Assembly: GCF_001311985.1 (NCBI RefSeq)
Contig: NZ_BBCJ01000020.1
Span: 1-64,000, forward strand
Origin: Geotalea toluenoxydans JCM 15764
GTDB lineage: Bacteria; Desulfobacterota; Desulfuromonadia; Geobacterales; Geobacteraceae
Length of the DNA: 64,000 nucleotides
Direction: 5' to 3'
Part shown: positions 19,139 to 30,070 of the stretch, in pieces
Position numbering within the stretch: the first letter of the stretch is position 1
How the letters are laid out: each line of letters starts with the position of its first letter
Position numbers and translations under genes: made by a program
Notes under the pieces: generated by a model
Database searches by the model: none
Told to the model about the DNA's origin: nothing
Seen by the model: only the letters and a program-made list of their open reading frames with translations

Positions 19139-20663
19139 CTATTTTTCGTGGCTGCCGCCGCCGGGAACATCTTCGCCGCCAGCTGTGTGGCACTCACTGC
19201 AGTTTGTCCGATAAATCTCATTGCCGATATCGACCGGATGAACGAAATCTTTCACTGCCTTTCCGGCAGGGATGTTTTCCTGTTTCTGGCTGAGGACGGT
19301 ATGGCAGAGATTGCAGTCTTTGGAGATAATTTTTCCCTGGGGCGACTTGTGCTTGCCATCATGGCAGCGGAAACACCCCGGTGTGTAGAAATGACCGATG
19401 TGGTTAGGATAGGTATTCCAGGACACCTTCATTTCCGGGAAGAAATTACGGCTGTAAATGGCTTGAATTTCCTCAACCGCTTTGTTAATGGCCGCGGCCT
19501 TATCTGCGGCTACCTTCGGGTAGTTTTTATTATAGTAGTCGTGGAGTCCGGTGGCAATTGCGTCTTGGCCTCGGCAGCTGTCTTGTAAGGCTTGGTCAAA
19601 AGCTCGACGGCCACTTTTTTCACATATGGAAGCGATGCATCGATGTGGCCGCTGACAAAATTCTCATCCATCTCCTGCCCGGGCGAACGGTAGATGTGAG
19701 TTGGCCGGTTATGACAATCGGTGCAGTCCATGAGCGCTTCTTGGCCTTGGCTATCTGCTCCTTGGTCAGGGGTTTCTCGGTGCTCATGTATTCGGTGACC
19801 TTGCCGTCCTTTTCCTTGACAGAGATGTACGGAATTTCCAGGCGCTTCTTATCGGTGGCGATATAGGTAACCTCGCTGCCGATGTGCCAGTGGATACCCT
19901 TGGCATGCGGTGTTTTCGGTGTGCCGCCGATGTTGATCAGCAGGTTGATCTCCCGCGGGGTATTGTCTTCGTTAGGCGCGTAATGGTAGAAGACCTTCTG
20001 CCGCCCTGAGTAGAATTTTTCAGGCCAGTGGCAATGCTCGCATGTATCGCGAGCCGGGCGCAGATTTTCAATAGGGGTCTCGATGGGGGTCGGGAAGGAA
20101 TGGCTCAACACGGCATATACCTGGCGCAGGCCGGAGATCTTGGCCTTGACGTACCACTCAGCGCCCGGTCCAACGTGGCACTCGACACATTTGACTTTGG
20201 CATGGGGGGAGTTGCTCCATGCGGTGTGCTCGGGAGTCATGACCGTGTGGCAGAGCTCACCGCAGAATGTGGTTGACTCGGTGAATTCGAAGCCCTTGAT
20301 GGAGGCTATGGAAACGATGAGTACAAAAATGAAGGTAGCGATGACAAAGAAAATGAAAAAGCGACGTTTGTGCGTATCATTGAGATCGATGCGCGGAAAC
20401 GGCGGAATTTCAGATGGGGCGCCACTACGCATCTGGGCTCTGACACGAAAGGCGCCAATCGGCACAAGAATCAGACCGAAAATGAGCATTCCCGGAAAGG
20501 CAAAATAAACGAGAAGGCCAAGGTACGGGTTTTCGACGCCGGTGATCATTTCCATGGCCAGAAAGGCTATGATGAGACCGGTGGCAACTGCAGCCAGAAT
20601 GATGCCTATAAGGCTGATGGTGTTGTACAAGTAGCGGGAAATCTGTGTTCTAGGTTTGGTCAT
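19139..20663 (-). CDS. Seven-heme NapC/NirT-type cytochrome c, frameshifted
   Basis: The N-terminus has two membrane segments (LIGIILAAVATGLIIAFLAM and a second around residues 45-70), and a third hydrophobic stretch precedes the heme part. Seven CXXCH sites are present: CGELCH, CVECH, CEHCH, CTDCH, CFRCH, CNLCH and CSECH. The first part (FCGELCHTVM, SPHAKVKCVECHVGPG) is typical of NapC/NirT quinol dehydrogenases, so it probably passes electrons from menaquinol to the periplasm. Breaks lie near 19735 and 19530; repair keeps all hemes in frame. GGAGGAACA precedes the ATG at 20663. It is transcribed away from a tetraheme cytochrome/ferredoxin/NrfD operon with which it may form one electron pathway. 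Confidence 0.85.
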
Positions 20664-20971
20664 TGTTCCTCCGTCGGTGGGTATATTAAGAATAACTCGT
20701 AAAATTGGCAGTTTAGATTGATAAAATTACAATGGGAGCCGATGTTTTGTCAAATTAAAAAACTAATGAGTTTTGTTAAACTGGAACAATGTTTTGTGTT
20801 TAATGATAGATGTTTCGATGAAGTTTCAGCTGGTTATGTGAATTGGTTAAATAAATTAATTGTTTTAAATTACATAATTATAAAGTTGTAATTTGTTGCG
20901 GGTACTGTTTCTTTTGCTACAGTTTAATTTAATGTAAATTCGGCCCGAAAACAAGGCCGGCAGGAGGAATT
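20664..20971. promoter_or_regulatory. AT-rich divergent regulatory region of the cytochrome genes
   Basis: This 308-base region is far richer in A and T than its surroundings. A perfect 8-bp inverted repeat (AAATTACA/TGTAATTT, 20867-20894) lies directly before a weak promoter-like pair, TTGCGG at 20895 and TACAGT about 16 bases on. The repeat could be an operator for the rightward operon. No coding frame is convincing here. Confidence 0.45.
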
Positions 20972-21445
20972 GTGAACAATCATGTCTGGCGCCCTCTGTA
21001 TGTGGCCCTCTGCATTGTAGCGCTGATCCTGATTGTCAGGGTGGTGGCCGTGCCGAAAGACTTCGGTGTTCACGACCGGGGATACATGTACGGCTGGTAT
21101 CGGCTGGGGAATGAAAAAGAATGGAGAAACTTCAAGGTCAAGTACAAGACGAGTGCTTACTGCATTGACTGTCACAGTGAGATCAACAAGGATCTGCAAC
21201 GTTCCCCCCATGCTCGGATAATGTGCGAAGACTGCCATGGCCCCGCCCTCGGCCATCCCGATGATCCACCTACTCTGACCATAAACCGAGAGCGCAAGCT
21301 GTGTTTACGGTGCCATAGTTATCTCCCCTACAAGACCAGTGGCAGAGGGCATATCCGTGGTGTCGATCCTGATACCCACAATCCCGAAGCCGAATGCGTA
21401 CTGTGTCATTATCCACACAATCCCGTGAAGGAGGGAAGCAAATGA
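20972..21445 (+). CDS. Tetraheme cytochrome c with N-terminal membrane anchor
   Basis: This 157-residue protein has one N-terminal hydrophobic helix (LYVALCIVALILIVRVVAV) and four CXXCH motifs (CIDCH, CEDCH, CLRCH, CVLCH). It is predicted to face the periplasm. GGAGGA stands seven bases before GTG 20972. It overlaps the next gene by four bases (ATGA), so it belongs to an operon with a ferredoxin and an NrfD protein. This three-part module resembles the Geobacter Cbc menaquinol oxidoreductases, in particular CbcSTU as I recall it. Here it would be the exit cytochrome receiving electrons from the iron-sulfur subunit. Confidence 0.85.
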   Translation: MNNHVWRPLYVALCIVALILIVRVVAVPKDFGVHDRGYMYGWYRLGNEKEWRNFKVKYKTSAYCIDCHSEINKDLQRSPHARIMCEDCHGPALGHPDDPPTLTINRERKLCLRCHSYLPYKTSGRGHIRGVDPDTHNPEAECVLCHYPHNPVKEGSK

Positions 21446-22227
21446 TTACGCGGAGAAAGTTCTGCAAAAACGCCCTCCTTGTGGCGGGAGGAATTGCTTT
21501 GCCCCTGACGGCCCTGGAATGGTTCGATCCGAAAAAGCTCCATGCCGATAAAAACGACTCCGCCAGCTTGAGATGGGGATTCCTGGTGGATACCCATAAA
21601 TGCGTTGGTTGTGGCATGTGTGTCAAGGCCTGCAAAATTGAAAACGAGATACCCTACGATGCCGATGTTTCCAGGACCTGGGTGGAGCGCTATATCATTA
21701 CCAAAGAGGGCCGTACCCACATCGACTCGCCAAAGGCAGCCCGCGACGGCTTTATGGACAAAAAGGTCGATCTGGGAGAAGGGCGCATGGAGGAGATAAA
21801 GGACGAGGATATCGAAAAGGCCTTTTTCGTCCCCAAGCTCTGCAATCAGTGCGACAATCCACCATGCGTTCAGGTCTGCCCCGTGGGCGCCACTTATCAG
21901 ACGGCCGACGGGGTTGTACTGGTCGATCGTTCCTGGTGCATCGGATGCGGCTACTGTATCATGGGCTGCCCTTACGGGGTCCGTTTTTTCCACCCGATCT
22001 ATCGGGTTGCCGAAAAATGTAACTTCTGCTACCACCGCATCAGCCAAGGGATGAAAACCGCCTGTGTCGATGCCTGCCCATTTGATGCAAGGCGGGTCGG
22101 CAACCTGCGAGATCCCGACGACCCAGTTACCAAGGTCATCATGACCGAGCGTGTCGCCGTGCTCAAGGAAGAATATGGGACCAAACCCCAGGTGTTTTAC
22201 CTGGGGCTTTCCAGGGAGGTGAGGTAG
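21442..22227 (+). CDS. Tat-exported four-cluster ferredoxin subunit (NrfC/HybA type)
   Basis: This 261-residue protein has a twin-arginine signal (TRRKFCKNALLVAGG) and is therefore periplasmic. Four [4Fe-4S] binding sites are readable: CVGCGMCVKAC, CNQCDNPPCVQVCP, CIGCGYCIMGCP and CNFCYHRI with a later CVDACP. This is the ferredoxin partner usual for NrfD-type membrane subunits, passing electrons between the quinol site and the cytochrome. GAGGGAAG precedes ATG 21442. It starts inside the cytochrome stop codon and ends two bases before the NrfD gene. Confidence 0.9.
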   Translation: MITRRKFCKNALLVAGGIALPLTALEWFDPKKLHADKNDSASLRWGFLVDTHKCVGCGMCVKACKIENEIPYDADVSRTWVERYIITKEGRTHIDSPKAARDGFMDKKVDLGEGRMEEIKDEDIEKAFFVPKLCNQCDNPPCVQVCPVGATYQTADGVVLVDRSWCIGCGYCIMGCPYGVRFFHPIYRVAEKCNFCYHRISQGMKTACVDACPFDARRVGNLRDPDDPVTKVIMTERVAVLKEEYGTKPQVFYLGLSREVR

Positions 22228-22229
22228 CC

Positions 22230-23482
22230 ATGGTGCATGGTGAAGCGTGGACACTGAAAGAATTCTTCGTTTATCCCAATGAGTACATTTACTGGACCAT
22301 CCAGATAGTCATGTATCCCTTCATGACCGGACTGGTCGCCGGAGCCTTCGTCCTCTCATCCCTTTATCATGTTTTCGGCGTGAAGCAATTGAAGGATATT
22401 GCCCGTTTTTCCCTGGTTTTTTCCTTTGCCCTGCTACCGGTTGCCATGATGCCGCTCATGCTGCACCTGCAGCAGCCTCAGCGGGGCTTCTCGGTTATGC
22501 TGACCCCCCATTTCACCTCAGCCATTGCTGCTTTCGGCATTGTTTTTTCCACCTATGGCATGATTGTCGCCTCCGAGCTTTGGTTTGTCTACCGCCGCCA
22601 CTTTGTCACTACTGCCACTCAACTGGCTATCACCGACAATGGAAGTATTGGTGACCGGATCCGCAGGCTGCTCTTTTCCGCGTTGACTTTGGGTGCTCGC
22701 GATATCAGCGAAGAAGCATTGGCAAGGGATGAGAAGGCAGTCAAGGTGCTGGCTGCCGTGGGAATCCCCGTTGCCTGCTTTCTCCACGGCTATGCCGGCT
22801 TCATTTTTGGCTCGGTGAAGGCCAACGCCCTGTGGATGACCCCGCTGATGCCGGTAATCTTCATCTGCTCGGCTGTGGTTTCCGGTATCGCCCTTTGTAT
22901 TCTGACCTATATCGCCACCATGGAGATCAGGAAACTCATTGTCGCCTGGCAGAAAAAGCACGAGCTGGCACTGTTGACCCATGAAGAGTTGAAGAGTGCG
23001 AGATACACGTAGTTACCATGACTTCGCGCTACCTGATCATGTTCCTGGTTCTTGCCATCACCCTGGAACTGCTGGACTTGATTTTTCGTGGATATACGGC
23101 CGTAAAGTCATGGGATATCCTGCGCAGCGTCATCTATGGCCGGGACTTCGTCAATATATTCATTCTCCAGTATGGCCTGGGGAACCTGGTGCCGTTCATT
23201 CTCTTTCTCATCCCCGGCCTGACCATCCGCCGGGCGGCTGCAGGCTCCCTGCTGGTGCTGCTGGGGGTATTCATGATGCGCTGGAACGTGGTCATCGGCG
23301 GACAGGCTTTTTCCTCGTCCTTTGCCGGGTTCATGCACTATCAACTGCCCATCTGGCCCCATGATATGGAGACATTCAAGGAGGGGCTGTTCGGGGCGCT
23401 GATGGTGGGAATTACGCCTTTCGCCCTCTTCTGGCTGGTGACAAGGGTTCTGCCGGTATTCAACCGGGATGATAGCCATTGA
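22230..23482 (+). CDS. NrfD/PsrC-type integral membrane quinol oxidoreductase subunit, frameshifted
   Basis: Two successive reading frames read as one NrfD-like protein of about 417 residues with eight or more membrane helices. The first (to about 23005) has LLPVAMMPLMLHLQQPQRG and HGYAGFIFGSVKANALW. The second carries LELLDLIFRGY and FMMRWNVVIGGQ, typical of the family's C-terminal half. One missing base near 23005 turns the junction into a TAG; adding it removes the stop and gives a normal family length. It would oxidise menaquinol in the inner membrane and feed the ferredoxin encoded just upstream. Two separate subunits remain possible, but the second part alone would be an unusual NrfD fragment. 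Confidence 0.78.
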
Positions 23483-23543
23483 TGCTCTAATTTTGAGCAC
23501 TACGCAATCTATTCAGCAAAGCCGTGCAGGGATGCCGGGTGTC

Positions 23544-23572
23544 TTGACATTCGAACCTCCTTCTGCTAGCCT
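23544..23572 (+). promoter_or_regulatory. Possible sigma-70 promoter of the class V aminotransferase gene
   Basis: TTGACA at 23544 is followed after 17 bases by TAGCCT, a weak -10. It lies about 65 bases before the start codon in a 154-base intergenic gap. Confidence 0.4.
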
Positions 23573-23636
23573 CCCGGTGGTGTCCGCCCGCTTGCCGGTT
23601 GCGGCAGGGCGAACCATTCACTGACAAGGAGCACTT

Positions 23637-24699
23637 ATGGCGAAAAAGCTTTTATTCCCGGCCCGATTGAGGTCGCACCGGAGATACTCCAGGCGATGGC
23701 CTCTCCCATGATCGGGCATCGGATGCCGGAATACGCAACCCTGCACAAAGGGGTGACCGATAAACTGAAGGAGCTGCTTTTTACCCGGGGAAAAGTGTTC
23801 CTTGCCACATCCAGCGCCTTCGGTGTCATGGAGGGGGCTGTGCGCAATCTTGTCGGCAAGCGCTGCGCCAACTTTTGCAACGGCGCCTTTTCCGACAAAT
23901 GGCATGACGTGACCAGACGGTGCGGCAAAGAGGCCGATGCCATCAAGGTCGAGTGGGGGGAGCCCATCACCCCGGAACTGGTGGATGCCACCCTGGCCAC
24001 CGGAAAGTATGACGCCATCACCCTCATTCACAACGAAACATCTACCGGCGTCATGTCGCCGCTGCCGGAGATAGCTGCTGTTCTGCGCAAATATCCGGAT
24101 GTGGTCTCCATTATCGATACCGTTTCTTCCATGAGTGCGCTGAAGATCCCCTTGGACGAGCTTGGCATCGACTGCTGCATCTTCGGTGTGCAGAAGGCCC
24201 TTGCATTGCCTCCCGGACTGGCCGTTTTTACCGCCAGTGCCAAGCACTTGAGCGCAGCAGGACCATGGAAGGGCGGGGCTATTACTTCGATTTTCAGGAA
24301 TTTGCCGCCTTGGACGAAAAGAATAATACACCATCGACACCATGCATCTCGCTGATTTATGCCCTTGACTGCCAGCTTGGACGCATCTTTGCCGAGGGGC
24401 TGGAGGCTCGCTGGCAGAGACATCTGGACTTGGCCGAGTACGTGCGGGGATGGGTCCGGGAACGTGGCTTCGACTTTCTGGCCGCAGAGCCTTACCGCTC
24501 CATTACCCTTACCTGTGCCGTCAACAGCAGGAATGTGGACCTGGCAGAGCTGAAGAAAAAGCTGGGCGAGCGCGGTTACGCCTTCGATAACGGTTATGGC
24601 AAGCTTAAGGGGAAAACTTTCCGTATTGCCCACATGGGCGACATGCAGCTGGCCGATCTGCAGGATTTCACGGCGCAGATCGACGATATTCTCAGTTGA
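23637..24699 (+). CDS. Class V aminotransferase (alanine-glyoxylate/serine-pyruvate type), frameshifted
   Basis: After one base is restored near 23650 the protein begins MAKKLFIPGPIEVAPEIL, the standard opening of alanine-glyoxylate and serine-pyruvate aminotransferases. HNETSTGVMSP, IIDTVSSMSAL and GVQKALALPPGLA (with the PLP-binding lysine) are the usual class V motifs. A second break near 24262 separates the small domain, which resumes with GRGYYFDFQ. The restored length is about 354 residues. It is a cytoplasmic PLP enzyme; the amino donor and acceptor cannot be told from sequence. Start ATG 23637 is preceded by AAGGAG. Confidence 0.82.
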
Positions 24700-24835
24700 T
24701 TTATTCGAATGGCCCAGATTACCGGGCTCGATCTTCACATTATTTTATTTATCACTGGACTTGCCGCTCGAATTTCCGGCATCATCCAATGCTTGACACG
24801 CTTTGCCAGACTTAAAATGTTAGAGGGAGGATCAA

Positions 24836-25012
24836 ATGAAATGTCCTAATTGTGGAGACAGAAAATCGGTGGAGATTGATATCCACTCTTCCGGATTTTC
24901 CTCGGAGCACTCTCCGGTAAAGGAATGCGGCGCATGCGGCCTTGTCTGGAGGGTGAAAATGGTCGGAGACAAAACAGAGATAGACATCATCAAGGCTGCA
25001 GATAAAAAGTAA
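24836..25012 (+). CDS. Small zinc-ribbon protein
   Basis: This 58-residue protein has CPNCG near the N-terminus and CGACG in the middle, a four-cysteine zinc-ribbon arrangement (MKCPNCGDRKSVEIDIH, KECGACGLVWRVK). GAGGGAGG lies six bases before ATG 24836, and a TTGACA at 24793 may start transcription. Nothing indicates a specific function; such ribbons bind nucleic acid or protein. It converges on the rubredoxin gene. Confidence 0.7.
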   Translation: MKCPNCGDRKSVEIDIHSSGFSSEHSPVKECGACGLVWRVKMVGDKTEIDIIKAADKK

Positions 25013-25051
25013 GCCGGCTGCGATGTCTACCAGACTGAGAGCCTGCTTTTT

Positions 25052-25210
25052 TCAGGCCGGCTCAAAAACGTCCTTTCCTGCTCCGCAAATGGGGCAAACC
25101 CAGTTCTCCGGCAGCCCTGAAAAAGGAGTGCCGGGATCAATTCCGTTTTCAAGGTCTCCAGCAGCGGGGTCATAGACATAACCGCATATGGTACAGACAT
25201 ATCTTTCCAT
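25052..25210 (-). CDS. Rubredoxin
   Basis: This 52-residue one-iron electron carrier has both CxxCG knuckles, [14 protein letters not shown] and CPICGAGKD, and the conserved PEDWVCP-type segment ([10 protein letters not shown]). ATG 25210 follows AAGGAGA; an upstream in-frame start would add 17 residues not found in the family. In anaerobes rubredoxins serve oxygen and peroxide detoxification and other one-electron transfers. No partner oxidoreductase is adjacent. Confidence 0.93.
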   Translation of the reverse strand: MERYVCTICGYVYDPAAGDLENGIDPGTPFSGLPENWVCPICGAGKDVFEPA

Positions 25211-25824
25211 TTCAGCTCTCCTTTGAAGCAATAATCCTTCGACTAAAAAATACGGTTGCAAAAGCCGGACTGCGCCCTATAATCTTTGTGATTGTTAATT
25301 AGTCTAGTCTGCTCTTTGGCGTCGATTACCAATCTCGCCTCAGGTTCAGGAGTCTAGCACAAGGTTCCTGGCTGTCAATAGTGACAATTATTGCAATTTC
25401 AGCTTGATTTTACAAAATGTTGTGCTATTTTAGCAAAACTAAATAAGGGTTTCAGCTTTCTTCATTAGTCCCACCGGATGCCATCCCGTCCATTTTGAGC
25501 TGACCATTCAGAAAGGCATGGTTTTATGAAAGTGACTTGCCGTTCCTTCTCAGGAATTTCCCATTGCTCAGGTTGCCAAAGTCCAAAATCCATCATGCTC
25601 TGTGGATGCTTTAATTCCCACCACCCGTTTTCTCCTGTCAACGTTACGATCCAGATGCAGACTTAACAATAAATCGAGACGGTTCAATTCCAACTGGGCA
25701 ATTGAATCAATAAAAAGAATTATGCCCGAGAAGAAACATTTTCAATCTTAAAAAAATATTATTAAAATAGACAATTGCTTTGATTGTCCGGTAAGTAACC
25801 CAATGAAATGAGGAGGAGATTGTA
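25211..25824. promoter_or_regulatory. 614-base AT-rich intergenic region upstream of pckG
   Basis: No convincing gene is seen. A promoter-like pair TTGATT (25404) and TATTTT (25426) with 16-base spacing points right, which would leave a leader of almost 400 bases before pckG. A short inverted repeat GACAAT/ATTGTC (25770-25788) lies just ahead of the pckG ribosome-binding site and could be an operator. A 46-codon frame from 25526 has several cysteines but weak translation signals. Confidence 0.35.
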
Positions 25825-27670
25825 ATGAGTTATGAAGTAAAAAACGAGCAATTGCGAAAGTGGGTAGAAGAAGTCGCTACACTGTGCCAACCTGCAAGCA
25901 TATACTGGTGTGACGGCTCACAGGAAGAGTATGACCGGCTCTGTACCCAGTTGGTTGAAAGCGGCACTTTCAGGAAACTGAATCAGGAAAAGCGCCCTAA
26001 CAGCTACCTGGCCTGGTCTGATCCCAGCGATGTTGCCAGGGTGGAGGACCGGACCTTTATCTGCAGCCTGACCAAGCAGGACGCAGGTCCCACCAACAAC
26101 TGGGTCCAGCCGAAAGAGATGAAGAAGACCCTGACCGGGCTCTTCAAGGGCTGCATGCGTGGCCGCACCATGTATGTCATTCCGTTCAGCATGGGGCCTC
26201 TTGGTTCGCCGATTGCAAGATCGGTGTCGAGATCTCCGACTCCCCCTATGTTGCGGTCAATATGAAGATCATGACCCGCATGGGCAAGAAAGTGGTTGAC
26301 GTACTGGGTGACGGTGAGTTCGTCCCCTGCCTGCACTCTGTGGGAGCACCGCTTGAGCCGGGGCAGAAGGACGTGCCGTGGCCATGTAACAAGGAAAAGT
26401 ACATCGTTCATTTTCCGGAAGAGCGTGCCATCTGGTCTTTCGGCTCCGGATACGGCGGCAATGCATTGCTAGGGAAGAAATGCCTGGCATTGCGCATCGC
26501 TTCCAAACAGGGTAAGGACGAAGGCTGGCTGGCCGAGCACATGCTGATCCTTGGCGTCGAGTCCCCGACCGGTGAGAAGACTTACGTGGCGGTGCCTTCC
26601 CGAGCGCCTGCGGCAAGACCAACTTCGCCATGCTGATTCCGCCAAAACCTATACAGGACAAAGGTTGGAAGGTAACCACCCTTGGTGACGACATTGCCTG
26701 GATCAAGCCCGGCCCCGACGGCCAAGTCTATGCAATTAACCCGGAATACGGTTACTTCGGCGTTGCCCCTGGGACAAATACCAAGACCAATCCCAACGCC
26801 ATGGCCTCCTGTTCAAAAAACACCATTTTCACCAACGTTGCTCTGACCCCTGATGGGGATGTGTGGTGGGAAGGAATGTCCGACGAGCCACCGGCAAAAT
26901 TGACCGACTGGCAAGGGCAGGAGTGGACGCCCGGTTGCGGCCGTAACGCAGCCCATCCCAACTCCCGCTTTACCGCACCTGCCTCCCAGTGTCCTTCCAT
27001 TGACCCTGACTGGGAAAACCCCAAAGGGGTGCCCATGAGCGCCTTCATCTTCGGTGGTCGCCGCAAGGACACCGTGCCGCTGGTCTACCAGGCCTTCAAC
27101 TGGAACTTCGGCGTCTACCTTGCCGCGACCCTCGGTTCGGAGACAACCGCCGCTGCCGTCGGCGCCACCGGCAACGTACGCCGCGACCCCTTCGCCATGT
27201 TACCCTTCTGTGGTTACCACATGGCCGACTATTTCGGCCACTGGCTGCAGTTCGGCCGTTCCGTCCCCAAGCCGCCGCGCATCTTCAGCGTCAACTGGTT
27301 CCGTAAGGACGCCAATGGCAAATTCATCTGGCCGGGCTACGGTGACAATATGCGTGTTCTCAAGTGGATCGTCGAGCGCGTCCAGGGCAAAGCCGCTGCT
27401 GTAGAATCACCGCTGGGCTGGATGCCTCGCTACGAGGACATGGACTGGGAGGGCCTCGACATGACACGGGAGAAGTTCAACGAACTTACCTCCGTCGACC
27501 GGGATGTTTGGCAGAACGAGTTGATCGCCCACGATGAACTCTTCGTCAAGATCTACGACCGTCTCCCCAAGGAGTTCCTGCACATGCGCGAGCTGATAAC
27601 CTCCAGCCTCTGGCGTTCGCCGGAGCACTGGGAGCAGATCAATCCCTTCGTTGAAGGCTACAATGACTGA
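25825..27670 (+). CDS. pckG: Phosphoenolpyruvate carboxykinase (GTP), frameshifted
   Basis: This enzyme interconverts oxaloacetate and PEP with GTP/GDP in the cytoplasm for gluconeogenesis from acetate or anaplerosis. GTP-type features are the N-terminal [25 protein letters not shown], the kinase P-loop [14 protein letters not shown] recovered by repairing the frame near 26590, and [10 protein letters not shown]. Breaks lie near 26213 and 26590, the second within the active-site loop. The restored length is about 615 residues, normal for PckG. GAGGAGGAG precedes ATG 25825. A strong terminator follows. Confidence 0.92.
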
Positions 27671-27701
27671 TAACCCGCGATAAAAAGCGGATATTACGAC
27701 A

Positions 27702-27732
27702 AGAGGCCCCGTTTTCCGGGGCCTCTCTTTTT
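27702..27732 (+). terminator. Rho-independent terminator of pckG
   Basis: A 10-bp stem, AGAGGCCCCG with its complement, closes a five-base loop and is followed by CTTTTTT. It lies 31 bases after the pckG stop. Confidence 0.9.
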
Positions 27733-27762
27733 TACGGCTCAAGGAACACCCTGCCGGCATGA

Positions 27763-29891
27763 TCAGGTTGAATGCAGGTGGCCCATGGCAAGATACGGCC
27801 ATTCAGTACTTTTGAGCAGGTGGGTAACCTCTTCTGCAGAAACCGGCTTGCTGAAGAGGTAGCCTTGCATCTCCTGGCAATCCAGGTCACTCAGCATCTT
27901 CAACTGCTCGACAGTTTCTACTCCTTCCGCAATGACATTAAGTCTCAGACTCCTGGCCATGTTTATGACTGCCGTCGCTATGGCTGCATCATCCTTATTG
28001 GTGTCGATGTCGCTGACAAAGGACTGGTCTATCTTCAGTGTCTGGATCGGCAGCTTCTTGATGTACGACAGGGATGAATAGCCGGTGCCGAAATCATCTA
28101 TCGATATGTGTATGCCCAATTTATTGAGTCTGTTTAAAGTATCGATGGTCTTATCCACATTTTGCAGCATTACGTTTTCGGTCACTTCCATTTCCAGCCA
28201 ACGGGGATCCATGTCCTCCTCGGCCAGGACCTGCTCGACCATGTTTACCATCATCGGTTGCAGGAACTGTTTTGGCGAGAAATTTACGGCCACACGCATG
28301 GGGGGTAGTTCATTTCCTGCCAGCTTTTGTTCTGCCGGCAGGCAGCCCGAAGCACCCATTGTCCCAGGGGGACTATCAGGCCTATATCTTCAGCCAGCGG
28401 GATAAACTGGTTGGGCGAGACAAGGCCGATTTCCGGGTGCTGCCAGCGTACCAGTGCCTCAAAGCAGACAATCCGGCCTGAGGTGATGTTTATCTTGGGT
28501 TGATAGTAGAGGAGAAACTCGCCGTTCTGCAGTGCCCGGCGCAGGTCGTTCTCCATGGTGAGCCGTTGCAGTGCCTGTTCGTCCATGGAGGACGTATAAA
28601 GGTGGTAACGGTTGCGGCCCTGCTCTTTTGCCCGATACATTGCCATATCGGCATTCTTGATCAGCGTTTCGGCATCTTTGCCGTCGTCGGGATAAATACT
28701 GATACCGATGCAGGTGCTGACGAACAGCTCGATGTCCGGAAGTGTAAACAGCCGGTTGAACGACACAATTATCTTCTGGGCAACCCTCACCGCTTCCTGG
28801 ACCGAATCCAGGTCCGGGAGGAGGATGATAAACTCATCGCCACCCCGCCTGGCGACAGTATCGATGTCGCGGCGGCAGCATTCCCTGAGTCGCAGGGCGG
28901 CTGCCTTCAGGAGCTCATCACCGACACCATGGCCAAGGGTGTCGTTGATTACCTTGAACCTGTCCAGGTCGAGGAAAAGAATGGCAAGGAGCCTGCCATG
29001 GCGCTGGGCCTGGGCCAGGGCAAGGTGCATCAATTCGTTGAACAATTGGCGGTTTGGCAGGCCGGTAAGCGCGTCATAATAGGCCATCTGTTTGATCGTA
29101 TCTTCTGCCTGCTTGCGCTCGGTGATGTCTTCCTGAAAGGCTATGAAATGGGTGATGTGATTATCTCCGTCGGTAATGGGGGAAATGGAGGTCAAAACCC
29201 AGTAGTATGTACCGTCCTTTTTCCGGTTGTGGAACTCTCCCCACCACTCTCCACCGCTGCTTATGATTTCCCATAGCCTCCGATAGTCATTGTCCGGGCT
29301 TTGGCCTGATTTCAGCATGCTCGGCTTATTGCCTGCAGCTTCCTGCAGGCTGTATCCCGTGAGCCTTGTAAATCTTGGATTAACGTATTCAATCTTTCCG
29401 GAAGTGTCGGTTATCATAATAGAGACGGGACTTTGTTCAACGGCTCGGGATAGGCGGCGAATGAAGACTTCCTGTTCACGCAGTTGCTGCTCAAGCCTGC
29501 TGCATTCCAGGCACTCTTCAATGACCGCTTGCAGTTTTTCCTGATTGATGGGTTTAAGCACATAATGGCTGATTCCGATATCGATTGCTTCAAGGAGGAG
29601 TCTCGCATCGGTCTGGGCAGAGATGATGATAATCTTGGCTTCCCTGCTCAGTTGCTTTATCTCCTTTGCCATGGTGATGCCGTCCATTATCGGCATTTTC
29701 ATATCGGAAAGAACTATTTCGGGCAGGTGTCTTTTATATAGTTCGAGCCCATTCGCACCGTTGACTGCGGTGATCAATTTGATTCCGGGAAACCTGGAGC
29801 TTATGACCAGGGCAATTAATTCCCTCGTACTTCTGTCGTCTTCCACAAGCAGAAGAGTCGGGGCAAAGGATTTCGCTATTGTAAATTGCAT
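27763..29891 (-). CDS. REC-PAS-GGDEF-EAL cyclic-di-GMP signalling protein, frameshifted
   Basis: Domains in order: a receiver (VEDDRSTREL, phosphoacceptor in IVLSDMKMPIMDG, lysine in YVLKPIN), a PAS/PAC domain (residues ~140-260, ITERKQAEDTIK), a GGDEF domain and an EAL domain. The diguanylate cyclase signature RRGGDEF is intact. The EAL part has CFEALVRWQHP and IDDFGTGYSS, so phosphodiesterase activity is also plausible. The frame breaks near 28311 in a run of six G on the plus strand; restoring a seventh joins the parts into about 709 residues. It is soluble and probably receives phosphate from a kinase not found in this window. It faces the pckG terminator. Confidence 0.88.
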
Positions 29892-30070
29892 AATTCCCCT
29901 GTTACTAAAATATCAATGTTATAAAGCATTAACTTAGATATTGAAACAGGTTTTGCATATCAGTCAATTGCAGACGGTATTTAAGTGTGAATGCTCTGGT
30001 ATATATGGGCTTGCAACTGACTTTAGCCATGTTAACCTTAAGCATGCGGAGGAATTGTGAGAGGTGGTCA

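Noticed and set aside
20895-20926. Sigma-54 promoter before the tetraheme cytochrome
   Set aside because: GG and GC elements are present but 13 bases separate them instead of 10, so the -24/-12 spacing is wrong.
22230-23482. Two separate membrane subunits instead of one NrfD
   Set aside because: The second part reads as the C-terminal half of NrfD, and one base joins them to a normal family length. Many other genes here show the same type of break.
23618-24343. Long minus-strand open frame opposite the aminotransferase gene
   Set aside because: It is the mirror of a recognisable enzyme, has no family features and no translation signals. Similar long mirror frames occur opposite pckG, shc, dxs and the Fn3 repeats.
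25526-25666. 46-codon cysteine-containing frame upstream of pckG
   Set aside because: The possible ribosome-binding site is 11 bases away and weak. The frame lies in an AT-rich leader and could be chance.
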